Below are positions 50,641 through 63,459 of a stretch of 64,000 bases of DNA, one piece after another. Under the pieces are notes generated by a model. It made no database searches. It had not been told where the DNA came from and saw only the letters and a program-made list of their open reading frames with translations. Made by a program: the position numbers and the translations under genes. The stretch is from NCBI GenBank assembly GCA_028829895.1, contig CM054177.1, positions 29,944,564-30,008,563 on the forward strand. The letters run 5' to 3'. Each line of letters begins with the position of its first letter. Position 1 is the stretch's first letter. Source of the stretch: Sinotaia quadrata (taxonomy: Eukaryota > Mollusca > Gastropoda > Architaenioglossa > Viviparidae).

Positions 50641-51304
50641 ACATCCTTAATAAAAGATTGTATCGTTTCTAAATTACGTCATGCAGATTGTATCATTTCT
50701 AATTACGTCATGCAGATAAGGATTTATAAACACGGTAGGGCCCGTTCAAAACTGTATTTCTCAAACACAAATTTAAAAATTAACAAAAAAAGTAATCAGG
50801 AGAAACTAGCGCCTAGAAGTGTCTATGAAGGTTGCCTAAAATAGAAACAAAACAAAGAGGTGTCATATTTGCAGTGATTAAAAATTTTTTAAAAAAATTA
50901 AAGAAAGAAAGAATAAAAGTAAAAGGACCTGTCAATCATTGGTATTCACTCAGTTATCAGATATTCCGAGCCATGTAATAAGAGAGAACTGGTTTGATTA
51001 ATTTTGAGAAATAATGCCACGTCAACAAGAACAGTCCTCACTTAAAACTGACCCTAATTCCAAAGTAACAATCTGGACTTGATACATTTTCACTGAATTC
51101 TGTTGTCACTGTGACTGTTTTCTTGCCTGACTGATATTTGCTTATTTAGAAAAAATGATGGGAAGCAACTAAAATTTTACAATCAGCATACTCACAAACA
51201 CGAAACAAGTGAAGGACATTTTTTTTGTTTAATTTTATTTTGTGATTGTTGAAACGACTTCATATAGAAAACTGACACATCTCTCTCTCCATCAATCCTT
51301 CCTT
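50641..51304. other. No gene seen
   Basis: AT-rich spacer before R1 copy D, with a short duplication of AGATTGTATC and TAATTACGTCATGCAGAT near 50650-50715. Confidence 0.5.
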
Positions 51305-52260
51305 CCTTCCATCCACCCATCCGGAACTGAATTAGCCTATCCCTATTTCTAAACCTAATTGTTATATAAATTGTTAAATGTCAAAGTGATCCGACCTTGG
51401 GCACTGCTTAAGCTGATGCTTTTTAGTGTCAGTGTTGAAGTAAACAACTCAGGTGGATAAATGTGCTGATATAATCTAAACGGTTTTAGATTGATGAGTA
51501 GTTTTTATTGATTTATTGGTTAAGATTTACAAGAATAAGACAAGCCAATGGGCTGAGATCAAAACTTTACCTGCTTAAAGAATTTATTTTCTAATCACTT
51601 TCAGTTTGACGTGGCAGAATCCAGTCATGCAATTATGGCCGTTAGCTTAAAGGTGAGTTAACTGACTGATTGAGAGAGAATGGACTTTTTTGCTACTGAT
51701 ATGTTATACTTGCGTTTCATGTAGAGATGTATTATGTGAGTAGACTATTATTTCTACAAATTGTAAAGTATGATGATTGTATGTAGTATGTTAAACACTT
51801 GACATTGTTTCTAGTGAACCTGTTCATAAACTATTATGCTGTATTTGTTAATTGTGTGCATGTATTGGGCTAATAAATACTGTTGCAAAAACTGTAAGTT
51901 GAGACTTGGATGTAAGAAAGAATGGAGTTAGAGATGAATAAACTGGAAACTTAGCATTTGTTCCCTGATTATATTTTACAGGGAAGAAGCAGCCATTTTT
52001 GTGTTTTCACCAGAATCTCTCAGTTTACTGATTTATAAACAACTACGGCCGTGGTAGACGAGAGAAGTATCTACCCCCAGTGTGGAAGTGTAAGGATACA
52101 CTGCACTCTTTTGATATATTGTGGCAAAGTATACTCTGTTACATCATGGAATTTCTGGTACAAGGAAGTTACTGGAAACTGCTACATTGTTCTGCTTGAG
52201 GAAACTAATGTGGTGAAGGAATGCCAGATTATCCTCAAGAGAATAACAGCTCATCAGTGA
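51305..52260 (+). repeat. Dispersed repeat family R1, copy D
   Basis: Starts CCTATCCCTATTTCTAAAC and shares its left end with copy E, its middle with copy C and its right part with copy A. Contains splice-like signals near 51604 and 51652 and an ORF at 52051-52260 that do not match a known protein. Confidence 0.8.
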
Positions 52261-52850
52261 TATATCAGTGTAATGTAATGTAATAACATGTTAAAAAAAT
52301 GTAATACATTTGCAAAGCAACATGCCAATAATGTTTCACTTGTGCTATTGTATCTACAGCTCTATGAAAGGGTTGTTTTATCCTGAATACAAATGAAGAG
52401 GAATCAGCAGAACGTGTGAAGGTGAATTTTTGTAGAAGTGACGTATAATAACAATGCCTTCGCGCGCGCATGCGTGTCAAGCAGTTTGAAGTCGTATTCC
52501 TAGTATCGATCGGCCACCTGAACTTTCTTAAATCAACAGCCAAAGACTATTGTTTGAAATTTTATTTTTAAAATTACGTAGTGTGGAGGATCAAACAACT
52601 GAATGACGATGTTCGTAATCAACTGAAAACTGACATAGTTACCAAGAGAATGCTGTATGGTTTAAATGGAGAAAGATGTGACGTCCATATTATTAATGAT
52701 GGAATATTTACTTAACTGAATGGTGGTGCGTTTAATTAGTTGAAAGCTGACAGTCGAATGCTGTATAGTTTGATATGTTAACAAATATAGAAATAGTATG
52801 TTTAAAAATAAATGTTATGTTAGATGTTCTGAGAGTAGATTTGTTAATAA
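52261..52850. other. No gene seen
   Basis: Spacer with a small alternating CGCGCGCGCATGCG stretch near 52461-52475 that could adopt Z-DNA. No exon recognised. Confidence 0.5.
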
Positions 52851-52854
52851 ATAG

Positions 52855-53055
52855 AATTTATAAAATATTTGTTTACATATTCATATTGATAATAATAATT
52901 TGTATTTATAAACTGTCTGTTTACGTATTCATATTGTTAATAATAATTGGTATTTATAAAATGTTTGTTTACGTATTCATATTGTTAATAATAATTGGTA
53001 TTTATAAAATGTTTGTTTACGTATTCATATTGTTAATAATAATTGGTATAAGATG
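52855..53055. repeat. 48-bp tandem array
   Basis: About four units with ATTGTTAATAATAATTGGTA and AAATGTTTGTTTACGTATTC. Confidence 0.93.
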
Positions 53056-53104
53056 AATGATGGTATGTTGGTGAATACACTGTTATTATAAACTGATTGT
53101 TTGT

Positions 53105-53350
53105 TAATAGCATGAATGACGTGTGTTCATTCACTAAATAGTACTATGTTCTAATAACGAGAGTGACGTGTGTTTATTCACTAAATAGTACTATGTTCTA
53201 ATAACGAGAGTGACGTGTGTTTATTCACTAAATAGTACTATGTTCTAATAACGAGAGTGACGTGTGTTTATTCACTAAATAGTACTATGTTCTAATAACG
53301 AGAATGACGTGTGTTTATTCACTAAATAGTACTATGTTCTAATAACGATT
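53105..53350. repeat. 47-bp tandem array
   Basis: Five units of GAGTGACGTGTGTTTATTCA and CTAAATAGTACTATGTTCTA, nearly identical. Confidence 0.95.
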
Positions 53351-53589
53351 TCACAGTGTATTTCAGTTAAATGATGGTATGCAAGTAAAATGAATTAAAA
53401 TATGAATAAAACCAATTTTACATTTTAAAGCCACAAGGTGTTATGATTGTGAGAAAACTGACAGTACTATATAGGATAAATGATTATTTGCTTACTTAAA
53501 GAGTGATGCCTTGGTAATTTTGGTTAATTTCTAAGATGACAGATTGCATGCTTAAATACAGAATGTTGCCATGGTAATTTTGGTTAATT

Positions 53590-53845
53590 TACAGAGGACT
53601 GATTGTATGCTTATATCTGGAATGATGGCACATCTATACATAAAACACTAGCTAATTTATATCTGGAATGATGGCACATCTATACATAAAATAAAAGCTA
53701 ATTTATATCTGGAATGATGGCACATCTATACATAAAATAAAAGCTAATTTATATCTGGAATGATGGCACATCTATACATAAAACACTAGCTAATTTATAT
53801 CTGGAATGATGGCACATCTATACATAAAATAAAAGCTAATTTATC
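53590..53845. repeat. 46-bp tandem array
   Basis: Five units of TATCTGGAATGATGGCACAT and CTATACATAAAATAAAAGCT. Confidence 0.95.
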
Positions 53846-53929
53846 AGATGAATTATTGTACGTTTAGCGTTAAATGACAGTGGAATTAGGTTTGTTATGT
53901 AAACTAAATAAAGTTTAGTTTATAAAGAA

Positions 53930-54300
53930 AATCATGTAAGTGCGTAATTTTAATTATTTTGTTTGTAAGATGAATTCTGTTATATTTATAGAATTATCTG
54001 TTTATATGTAAGTGTGTAATCTTAATTATTTTGTTTGCAAGATGAATGCTACTATATTTATAGAATGATCTGTTTATATGTAAGTGTGTAATCTTAATTA
54101 TTTTGTTTGCAAGATGAATTCTGTTATATTTATAGAATTATCTGTTTATATATAAGTGTGTAATCTTAATTATTTTGTTTGTAAGATGAATTCTGCTATA
54201 TTTATAGAATTATCTGTTTATATGTAAGTGTGTAATCTTAATTATTTTGTTTGCAAGATGAATGCTGCTATATTTATAGAATGATCTGTTTATATGTGTC
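53930..54300. repeat. 72-bp tandem array carrying a donor-like site
   Basis: About five units containing GTAAGTGTGTAATCTTAATT and TTGCAAGATGAATTCTG. The GTAAGT in each unit resembles the junction-derived arrays of BBS1 and MUS81, but no exon is recognised beside it. Confidence 0.92.
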
Positions 54301-54334
54301 TGAATCTGTACCACACCCCCGTACCTAATTCGAT

Positions 54335-54670
54335 TATATACACTTATCACTCTGTCCTAGACGGCTGTATAGTGTATACACTTATCACTCTGTCCTAGAT
54401 GGCTGTATAGTGTATACACTTATCACTCTGTCCTAGATGACTGTATAGTGTATACACTTATCACTCTGTCCTAGATGGCTGTATAGTGTATACACATCAC
54501 TCTGTCCTAGATGGCTGTATAGTGTATACACTTATCACTCTGTCCTAGATGGCTCTATAGTGTATACACTTATCACTCTGTCCTAGATGGCTGTATACAC
54601 TTATCACTCGTCCTAGATGGCTGTATACGCTTATCACTCTGTCCTAGTCGGCTGTATACATTTATCACAC
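54335..54670. repeat. 38-bp tandem array
   Basis: About nine units of CACTTATCACTCTGTCCTAG and ATGGCTGTATAGTGTATA, with shorter units at the right end. Confidence 0.95.
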
Positions 54671-54900
54671 CATCGTAGACAACTGCACACGTTTATTTTA
54701 CCTTTCAAAATGAATGTATACAATTAGTTAAAAGTTGATGTTTTAATTAATTTTCTCTGATAAATATATTTCGTTTTTTTAGTTGAAATTGCTTTTGTAC
54801 ACACATTGACAGAGTAATTGTGAATATTGATTTTTATAATGCCAGAAATATTAGAAATTTAAGAATTTTAAAATGGGTTGTATTGACTATTCATGACGAT

Positions 54901-54904
<4 letters not shown>

Positions 54905-54951
<47 letters not shown>
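54905..54951. repeat. (TG)n microsatellite
   Basis: About 46 bp of TG, followed at once by the array at 54952-55205 whose units begin GTGTGTAAGACAGT. Confidence 0.97.
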
Positions 54952-54955
<4 letters not shown>

Positions 54956-55205
54956 CAGTGTGTAAACACAGCAAAGCAAGATTAAACCATCAGATCTGTG
55001 TGTAAGACAGTTTAGCAAGACTAAACATTCAGATCAGTGTGTATTCAATGTGTAAGACAGTGTGTAAGCTCAGCATAGAAAGAATAAACAAATCGGATAA
55101 GTGTGTAAGACAGTGTGTAAGCTCAGCATAGAAAGAATAAACAATCAGATAAGTGTTTAAGACAGTGTGTAAGCACAGCATAGAAAGAATAAACAATCAG
55201 GTAAA
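54952..55205. repeat. Tandem array next to (TG)n
   Basis: Four to five units of 55-65 bp with AAGACAGTGTGTAAGCTCAG and AAAGAATAAACAATCAG. Confidence 0.9.
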
Positions 55206-55760
55206 AAAAATATCAAAATTTACTGAGCATAACGAATTCCTATACAGTGACAACAACATGGACAATAGCCACATCGTTTGAAACAGGCCGCTTTCCTCAT
55301 CTATCGATCACCCACCAGCTTCGTTACCGCCTGGGAAAGTGCTGACAATCTTCATGTCGCCGACGGCACGGCATCTATTCCAGGAGTTTTCATGCTGGTG
55401 CTAAGCAACAAGACATGATAGGTCTCTGAATAAAGCAAGCACTGTCGTTGCATTTTTGTTATTTTTTTCAGGAAACACTGACATTGCTTTCTAATGACCC
55501 AGAAAACAGTTTTTGATGCAGGCCGTTCAAATGGTCTTTGTATTCCTGACTTTTTCATATGTGACGGTTTTTAAACGGACGCCCACGTGATTTAGCGGAC
55601 TGCTAAATATTTATTTTTGCAGTGACAATCAAGTTTCCTAATGGCTTTTGTAGACTATTCCATAATTTCCTGTTAATGAATGGAACGTGTCTTTGGACAT
55701 TGCTAATGTTTGAAGTCTGGGATGGTGTTACGTTTCCTCATGATTCCGTGAGCAAACAGC
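55206..55760. other. Non-repetitive spacer, no gene recognised
   Basis: Higher GC than its surroundings. A 68-codon minus-strand frame (55352-55558) has no recognisable motif. It could be a dispersed element. Confidence 0.5.
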
Positions 55761-55764
55761 AAAC

Positions 55765-55895
55765 TATCTAACTATCTAACTATCAATAATAAAAGTATTA
55801 ATAAAGATGACAACGTATTAAACTATCTAACTATCTAACTATCTAACTATCTAACTATCTAACTATCTAACTATCTAACTATCTAACTATCAATA
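55765..55895. repeat. 8-bp CTAACTAT microarray
   Basis: Two blocks of CTAACTAT, 3 units and about 9 units, separated by a unique 34-bp stretch that is itself repeated after the second block. Confidence 0.95.
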
Positions 55896-55939
55896 ATAAA
55901 AGTCTTAATAAAGATGACAACGCATTAAAGCGCTCCATC

Positions 55940-56655
55940 AGAATAAAAGCTCTACAATAATGATACATAAAAATCCAACAAGGCCTTCTTGATACAAAAC
56001 TATCAGAATAAAAGCTCTACAATCATGATACATAAAAATCCAACAAGGCCTTCTTGATACAAAACTATCAGAATAAAAGCTCTACAATCATGATACATAA
56101 AAATCCAGCAAGGCCTTCTTGATACAAAACTATCAGAATAAAAGCTCTACAATCATGATACATAAAAATCCAGCAAGGCCTTCTTGATACAAAACTATCA
56201 GAATAAAAGCTCTACAATCATGATACATAAAAATCCAACAAGGCCTTCTTGATACAAAACTATCAGAATAAAAGCTCTACAATCATGATACATAAAAATC
56301 CAACAAGGCCTTCTTGATACAAAACTATCAGAATAAAAGCTCTACAATCATGATACATAAAAATCCAACAAGGCCTTCTTGATACAAAACTATCAGAATA
56401 AAAGCTCTACAATCATGATACATAAAAATCCAACAAGGCCTTCTTGATACAAAACTATCAGAATAAAAGCTCTACAATCATGATACATAAAAATCCAACA
56501 AGGCCTTCTTGATACAAAACTATCAGAATAAAAGCTCTACAATCATGATACATAAAAATCCAACAAGGCCTTCTTGATACAAAACTATCAGAACAAAAGC
56601 TCTACAATCATGATACATAAAAATCCAACAAGGCCTTCTTGATACAAAACTATTT
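55940..56655. repeat. 65-bp tandem array
   Basis: Eleven units of GAATAAAAGCTCTACAATCA, TGATACATAAAAATCCAACA and AGGCCTTCTTGATACAAAAC, almost uniform. Confidence 0.96.
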
Positions 56656-57040
56656 AAGCATATACAGCATCTAAAGATAATTTAACAAAGCAATGAGAAT
56701 CCACATATAAAATGAGGAAACATAACAAATGAATGTATTTATATATGATTAAATTTACAAATGTTGAGTTTAAATAAACAGTGACACAGAAGAGACTGGG
56801 CTGTTCGTATCGCGACAAAGCCATAGGTACAGTAGTATTTCAGTCATAAAGTAGAGGGATCTGATAAGCAAATGAATATTTGGCTATGACTTGTATTCTT
56901 TGCCATCAGGACATTGAAAACGCGTCTCTGATGAAGAGCGCAAGTTTCTAGCACACGTATAAGCTCAGACAGGTATATAGAGTTGGGGTCAGATAGTGAA
57001 ACGAACAACGAGAAGGGATCTTACTTTGTATTCTACTGTG
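56656..57040. other. No gene seen
   Basis: AT-rich spacer between arrays. Confidence 0.5.
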
Positions 57041-57044
57041 AGCA

Positions 57045-57530
57045 GGTAAGATTGTGAACAAATAGCCATAAAAGACAGTGAACAGGTAGACAGTGAAGAC
57101 TGTAAATGATAGTAGGTGAAGAATGTGAACAAATAGACGGTGAATCCTTTGAACAGTTACCCAGTAAAGACTGTGAAGACTCTAAACGGATAGCCAGTGA
57201 AGACTGTGAGCAAATATCTAGTGAATGGATAGCTAGTGAAGACTGTGAACAATTATCCAGTGAAGACTGATCGGATAGTCAGGGAAGATTATGAACAAAT
57301 ATCAAGTGAAGACTGAACGGATAGTGAAGATTGTAAACAATGAAGACATTAGCCAGTAAAACTGTGAACAAATGGCCAGTGAAGACTATGAACAAATATC
57401 CAGTGTAGAATGTGAACAAATAGCCAGTGAAGACTGTGTAGCCAGTCGTCAGTGAAGCTGAAGAAATAGTCTGTAAAGACAAAAGATAGCCAGTGAAGAC
57501 TGTGTACAGGTAGCCAGTGAACACAGTAGA
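57045..57530. repeat. Irregular 20-25-bp minisatellite
   Basis: About 20 loose units of CCAGTGAAGACTGTGAACAA. Spacing varies, so the array is old or composite. Confidence 0.88.
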
Positions 57531-57984
57531 GAAGTGAAGTGTTTGCTGTTAGACTAATCCTAGCTGCTGAGATTGAATCTTTTTATATTTGTCCACAAAA
57601 CACATTGTGATAAACCAGAGAAGAGACAATCACGCCGAGGAAAGTGTGCGACCAACATTTTGTAACACCATTTGCAAGAAGAATGCGAAAGCAAATGTCT
57701 GCTGTTTTTGGCTGTTCTACAAGTAGTGAAGATAATTATATTGTAAGGCAAGAGAGCTGTCAAAATTTAGGTTAGATTTTTTTATGACTGACTGAATTTA
57801 ATGGGAGTGTCTCTCCGATATTCAGAAACCCCGATAAAGGTCATGACCTAGAAACCTGTTGAGGAGCAAGCAATGAGCACGGATTCAGTTCATCATTTGT
57901 AACACAGTTCTCACCATCCAAGACTTTGAACCATAATCCCATCTCTGTCTGTTTTAGAAAATAATCACTTATCATTACCTGTGT

Positions 57985-58850
57985 ACCTATCCCTATTTCT
58001 AAACTTAATAATTGTATATTTGTTGCCAAAGTTAACGTGATCTGACTTTGTGAGCACTGCTTATGATGATATTTTTGTAAGTGTCTGAGTTGGAGTAAAC
58101 AACTCAGGTGGAGAATATGCTAGAACGTGCTGATGATATCCAAACCAGTTCCAAGTGGATGAGCAGAGTTCTGACTAATAGTCTCACACTTATTCATAAC
58201 AACTTCATCCAATGGGGATGGACTGAAAGTTACTTTGTGAAGAAAGTCCTATATTTTAATCACTTTGATTTTGACATAACTCAAGTCTCGTCATAAAGAC
58301 GATTGTTAGCTTATGAGAGGAGAATGCCTTCTGGCATTCTGACGTTTTGACATTTTGACATTTTGATGCTTTTGATGTTTTGTAACGATGTATCACTTCA
58401 GACTGCAGTGACTACTGTATTCTACTCATTCACGAGTGTGTGTATCCAGTGTTATCATCGAACTTATCAGTAAATGTGTTGCTGTAAGTTGATTCCTGTG
58501 AATTCTATTCAAGAGTAATACAGCAAAAAGTGAGGCTTGAGTTTGGTCTTGAGAATTCATGAAGATTATTTTGAACATTCCTCATGGTATGCTTGAATAG
58601 TGCACACACACGTTCTGGAAGACATACAAAGTTCTGAACCATTCTCCACAGTGTGCTTTGTGACTACATCGAAGATTCTGGAACAGTTGCATAATGTACA
58701 TAGGAGTATGTTGGACCATCAGCAAATAATAAAGAAAGTGGATTGTTGTAAACTGCGTGATTGTGAACATGTGATAGTGACAGCTGCGATCATTGAAAGG
58801 TTATATACATTGATTATAATTATCATTCCACTTTCATTTCTTTGATGAAT
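57985..58850 (+). repeat. Dispersed repeat family R1, copy E
   Basis: Left end matches copy D (CCTATCCCTATTTCTAAAC and AGTAAACAACTCAGGTGG) and right part matches copy C across about 470 bp. It bridges the two and indicates a unit of at least 0.9 kb. Confidence 0.8.
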
Positions 58851-59029
58851 TATATCTATGAACTTGATTAATATCTATCTACCCGTGTATTTCAGAAGCT
58901 CTTATTCAACCTATTTTGGTCTCTAAAATAAGAGCTGATTTCCTCAAATATTTTATGGTTAGTGGCTCCTAAACTAGGAAAATTTTCCATTAAAAGTAAA
59001 GTGCATGTCACTGGCCGTGGCTAATACAT

Positions 59030-59320
59030 TACTCTCTAACTTTTTCATTGTCGCTTCAACTATGTTTAACTTTTTGGCATGCTCTATTATGGTTCTCACC
59101 ACTCTCTCTAACTTTTTCATTATCGCTTCAACTATGTTTAACTTTTTGGCATGCTCTATTATGGTTCTCACCCATCTCTTTAACTTTTTCATTGTCGCTT
59201 CAACTATGTTTAACTTTTTGGCATGCTCTATTATGGTTCTTACCCATCTCTCTAACTTTTTCATTGTCGCTTCAACTATGTTTTCACTTTTTGGCATGCT
59301 CTATTATGGTTCTTACCTAG
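59030..59320. repeat. 72-bp tandem array
   Basis: Four units at exact 72-bp spacing with TTTTTCATTGTCGCTTCAAC and TTTTTGGCATGCTCTATTAT. Because 72 is a multiple of three, several frames stay open on both strands. Confidence 0.95.
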
Positions 59321-59754
59321 CGAGAAAAAAACGTACTATAAAATAATTTTACCATAAGCAAAAGCAACATATTCTCAAAACTGACATTAGAAGCCACAGA
59401 CAAGCTTTTCTAAACTAATAGGTTATTTCCTCATGTATGCCATTTTTAAGTTGCTTTAATATCCGAAATAACTGACTTGTCCTAGAAAGTTAAGTAATAA
59501 GTTAGATTATCAAGACAAACCTTTAATTGAATACTTTCTTTTCATATCTGAATTCGAAATGAAAACAACAGTTCTTCTGCCCCATCTGACACTGTTGTTT
59601 TTTGTTGCTATTTATTTAAATTTTAATTTATTAGTCCCGCTCTTTTTCTGTTTATTTATAGTTTTTCTAACGTACAAACGTTCGTTATAGCCAGTGAACA
59701 AAGCAGAGGGATTCAATTTTATGCCATTCAAAGCCATAAGTACGAAATATGAAA

Positions 59755-60960
59755 CATAGTGAATGTAAACACGACACCAACACGAGTAAAAGCAAGAGGT
59801 AAATTAAACAAGGCTCCATATTGTCAGCAATGATAAACACGACACCAACACGAGTAAAAGCAAGAGGTAAATTAAACAAGGCTCCATATTGTCAGCAATG
59901 ATAAACACGACACCAACACGAGTAAAAGCAAGAGGTAAATTAAACAAGGCTCCATATTGTCAGCAATGATAAACACGACACCAACACGAGTAAAAGCAAG
60001 AGGTAAATTAAACAAGGCTCCATATTGTCAGCAAAGGTAAACATAACACTATTTAAAAGCAAGAGGTAAATTAAACAAGACTCCATATTGTCAGCAAAGG
60101 TAAACATAACACTATTTAAAAGCAAGAGGTAAATTAAACAAGACTCCATATTGTCAGCAAAGGTAAACATAACACTATTTAAAGGAAAGAGTAGATTAAA
60201 CAAGACTCCATATTGTCAGCAAAGGTAAACATAACACTATTTAAAGGAAAGAGTAGATTAAACAACACTCCATATTGTCAGCAAAGGTAAACATAACACT
60301 ATTTAAAGGAAAGAGTAGATTAAACAACACTCCATATTGTCAGCAAAGGTAAACATAACACTATTTAAAGGAAAGAGTAGATTAAACAACACTCCATATT
60401 GTCAGCAAAGGTAAACATAACACTATTTAAAGGAAAGAGTAGATTAAACAACACTCCATATTGTCAGCAAAGGTAAACATAACACTATTTAAAGGAAAGA
60501 GTAGATTAAACAAGACTCCATATTGTCAGCAAAGGTAAACATAACACTATTTAAAGGAAAGAGTAGATTAAACAACACTCCATATTGTCAGCAAAGGTAA
60601 ACATAACACTATATAAAGGAAAGAGTAGATTAAACAAGACTCCATATTGTCAGCAAAGGTAAACATAACACTATATAAAGGAAAGAGTAGATTAAACAAC
60701 ACTCCATATTGTCAGCAAAGGTAAACATAACACTATATAAAGGAAAGAGTAGATTAAACAACACTCCATATTGTCAGCAAAGGTAAACATAACACTATTT
60801 AAAGGAAAGAGTAGATTAAACAAGACTCCATATTGTCAGCAAAGGTAAACATAACACTATTTAAAGGAAAGAGTAGATTAAACAAGACTCCATATTGTCA
60901 GCAAAGGTAAACATAACACTATTTAAAGGAAAGAGTAGATTAAACAACACCATATTTTCA
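59755..60960. repeat. 62-65-bp array of about 19 units with a subtype gradient
   Basis: All units share ACTCCATATTGTCAGCAA. The first four carry CACCAACACGAGTAAAAGC, the next three ACTATTTAAAAGCAAGAGG, and the rest ACTATTTAAAGGAAAGAGT, with local CAACAC, CAAGAC and ATATAAAG variants. Confidence 0.96.
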
Positions 60961-61190
60961 ACGACAGTAAACAATACCAACGCCAGTAAAAGCAACTAGA
61001 ATAAACAGCACTTATATTATCAACCACATTTAAGCACCACCAACTCTACTAATTGTTGTGGTAGTCGGCAACATTAAAATACTGAACAAACATAAAGAAT
61101 TGCACATCATACATTTTTGGAGAACATAAAGATAAAACTGACATGCATCCTCCCCCATCCCCTATCACCTCCAAGCACACCTCCTATTGC
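60961..61190. other. Decayed array edge and spacer
   Basis: Starts with a degenerate unit of the previous array (CAACGCCAGTAAAAGCAACT). Nothing coding seen. Confidence 0.5.
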
Positions 61191-61192
61191 AA

Positions 61193-61325
61193 TGAGTGTT
61201 CGGCAGTAATATAAGAGACAGGAAAAAGTGTTCGGCAGTAATATAAGAGACAGGAAAAAGTGTTCGGCAGTAATATAAGAGACAGGAAAAAGTGTTCGGC
61301 AGTAATATAAGAGAAAGGAAAAAGC
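61193..61325. repeat. 32-bp tandem array
   Basis: Four units of GTGTTCGGCAGTAATATAAG plus AGACAGGAAAAA. Confidence 0.95.
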
Positions 61326-61679
61326 AAATAATTCTGTTATAATTACGTTACAATACTTTATCAACGTTGAGTACAAAAAACTACATCGTGTGCGTCAAAA
61401 CGAATAACTACAATTCCAGCAAAGAAAAGTATACAAAGCAATATTAAAATTAATTGACAAACAATGAAAATAAAAGATAAAAAAACAAATGACATTAAAA
61501 AACTTACATAAAATCTATTAAAAATTAAAAATAAATAATTTATTTATCGTAATGGAAAGTGAAAAATAGGATGCAATTAAAAAAAACCCATAAAATAACT
61601 GTGAATATAAAATTAAAAAGTTAAACAATACATTAAGGCAAGAGCAAATTTAAGTTTTAACATGTATTTTTTTGTGCTT

Positions 61680-61681
<2 letters not shown>

Positions 61682-61731
<50 letters not shown>
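61682..61731. repeat. (GT)n microsatellite
   Basis: About 50 bp of pure GT. Confidence 0.97.
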
Positions 61732-61732
<1 letters not shown>

Positions 61733-61784
61733 TTTATCTTTCAAAATTCCTTTTACAACATACAAGTATTACTTGACAATAAAA

Positions 61785-61925
61785 TCACTTACATGCAACA
61801 TTCACATTCACGACAATAAAACCACTCACGCAACATTCAAACAAGGAGACACCCAATAAAACCACTCACGCAACATTTAAACAAGGAGACACCCAATAAA
61901 ACCACTCACGCACAATAAAACAACA
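61785..61925. repeat. Short tandem array
   Basis: Three units near 50 bp with AATAAAACCACTCACGCAAC and AAACAAGGAGACACCC. Confidence 0.88.
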
Positions 61926-62149
61926 CACACAGCATTCACATTCAAAACCACTCACACCCATGCAGATTTGTTCTCGCTTGCAAACCTGTGCATGCATAAG
62001 AACACAAATAAACATGTTCACACAAACACACACACAGATTCCATATGCACACACTCTTACCAAGCATGCACGCACAAAGAAATGGCACATACACACAAAC
62101 ACGGACGCAGATATAACGCATACACATGTGCACACTTGCCTTTTTCAAA

Positions 62150-62460
62150 AAAATACACCCATTTAAATGAATTAAAACAAAACACATTTAAATGAACAGT
62201 GAGACAAAGCAAAACACATTTAAATGAACACTGAGGCAAAGCAAAACACATTTAAATGAACACTGAGACAAAACAAACAACATTTAAATGAACTGAGACC
62301 AAAAAGCCCAACGTTTTAAAGGAATACTGAGACAAAACAAAACACATTTAAATGAACACTCAGACAAAATAAAACACATTTAAATGAACACTGAGACGAA
62401 ACAAAAATATAGTTAATATTTTCTTTGTGTTTTATATCGAATAATGAACACTGAGACAAA
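62150..62460. repeat. 29-35-bp minisatellite
   Basis: About nine units of AACACATTTAAATGAACACT plus GAGACAAA, ending in looser copies. Confidence 0.92.
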
Positions 62461-62631
62461 CCATGAACTACTTAACGTTTTCCAACACCAAGATAAAACA
62501 CAAACATTCGTTAACAATGTTTTATATGTTTTGATGTTTTATATCAAATAGTACTTCTTAATGAGCAGGAAGTACTTGGTTTGGAATAGTGCTCCCCACA
62601 AGATATCCAGACTGTACAACGGATCGTGACC

Positions 62632-62890
62632 CTAATCATAGTTCAGACTACCCGTCGATTTTGTCAGACACCATTGTCTTAAGTCACACCAACAGCACAC
62701 AACTCTTGTCAATTTCTTTAACGAGTTTGCTTCTCCTTTGTATGTGCGTCTGACAGACCACGCCTTATTCCCTGAGTCTTTGCGGTTGAAGACGTACATT
62801 GGGTTATAGAACTGCACGAAAAACTCACGGATGTTTCGTTGAAGGTTGTGGTCAGAAATCTTTGCGAACAATGGTCTGGTCTAGATTCGA
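62632..62890 (-). CDS. Possible unrecognised exon, about 80 codons
   Basis: Minus-strand frame with balanced composition, unlike the surrounding AT-rich repeats: FAKISDHNLQRNIREFFVQF, YNPMYVFNRKDSGNKAW, RRTYKGEANSLKKLTRV, ending SLNYD and TAG. It could be a terminal exon entered after an AG near 62883-62890. I do not recognise the family, and it is not repeated in this window. It may be a gene end, a transposon fragment or chance. Confidence 0.3.
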
Positions 62891-63459
62891 TGAAACAAGA
62901 AAAGAGTGGCGACTTTGAGAGACAATGGAATTGTTGGATTTCTTAGAAAGGATTTGGGACTACTGATAACAGATCTGTCTAAATTTGATGTCCTCTTAGA
63001 CAAGACTTTAGACTCTACTGATAATAGATCTGTCTAAATTTGATGTTCCTGACAGTGGAATAGTCTGGATGTGAAAGTTCTAGAGACAAGAGTGTCGTTT
63101 TACTAAATGAATATATTAGATTTGATGCAGTCTCATACAGCTCAGGAATCGGCAGACTTTGCTGTCTTTCATCTTACTAAATGGAGGAGGTGCATAGAGG
63201 AGTCTGTGTTAGTTTTATTATCTGGCATTTTGCTCTCTCGTTTAGGTGTCACTTGTTCACATGTGAGTGGTTCAAAGTTATACCTAGCTGTCAGATTAAC
63301 ACGTTCCATATATTTCTTCATATCTGTCAGCTGTTTCTAACCATGCCATCAAGCTCCTCAGTCTCTTGTCCTTAACGTATGCTAAGAGTGCTGGTCTGTA
63401 GTTTGTTGATCACAAAGTGATCCCTGACATCTTTCTCATTGTCAATTTTCACATTCCTT
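62891..63459. other. No gene recognised
   Basis: Contains a 60-bp duplication around CTACTGATAACAGATCTGTC near 62955-63050. Small open frames at 63107-63375 carry no known motif. Confidence 0.5.

Noticed and set aside
51604..51651. Exon-like stretch FDVAESSHAIMAVSLK with CAG before and GTGAGT after
   Set aside because: Lies inside repeat R1 copy D. The matching part of copy E is not open, and no downstream exon continues the frame.
52051..52260. 69-codon plus-strand ORF
   Set aside because: Sits in repeat R1. The related part of copy A is similar at DNA level, but the frame and peptide are not conserved.
55940..56655. Regular 65-bp repeats considered as a CRISPR array
   Set aside because: Units are contiguous with no variable spacers, and the window is a eukaryotic nuclear locus. 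The same holds for the other arrays.
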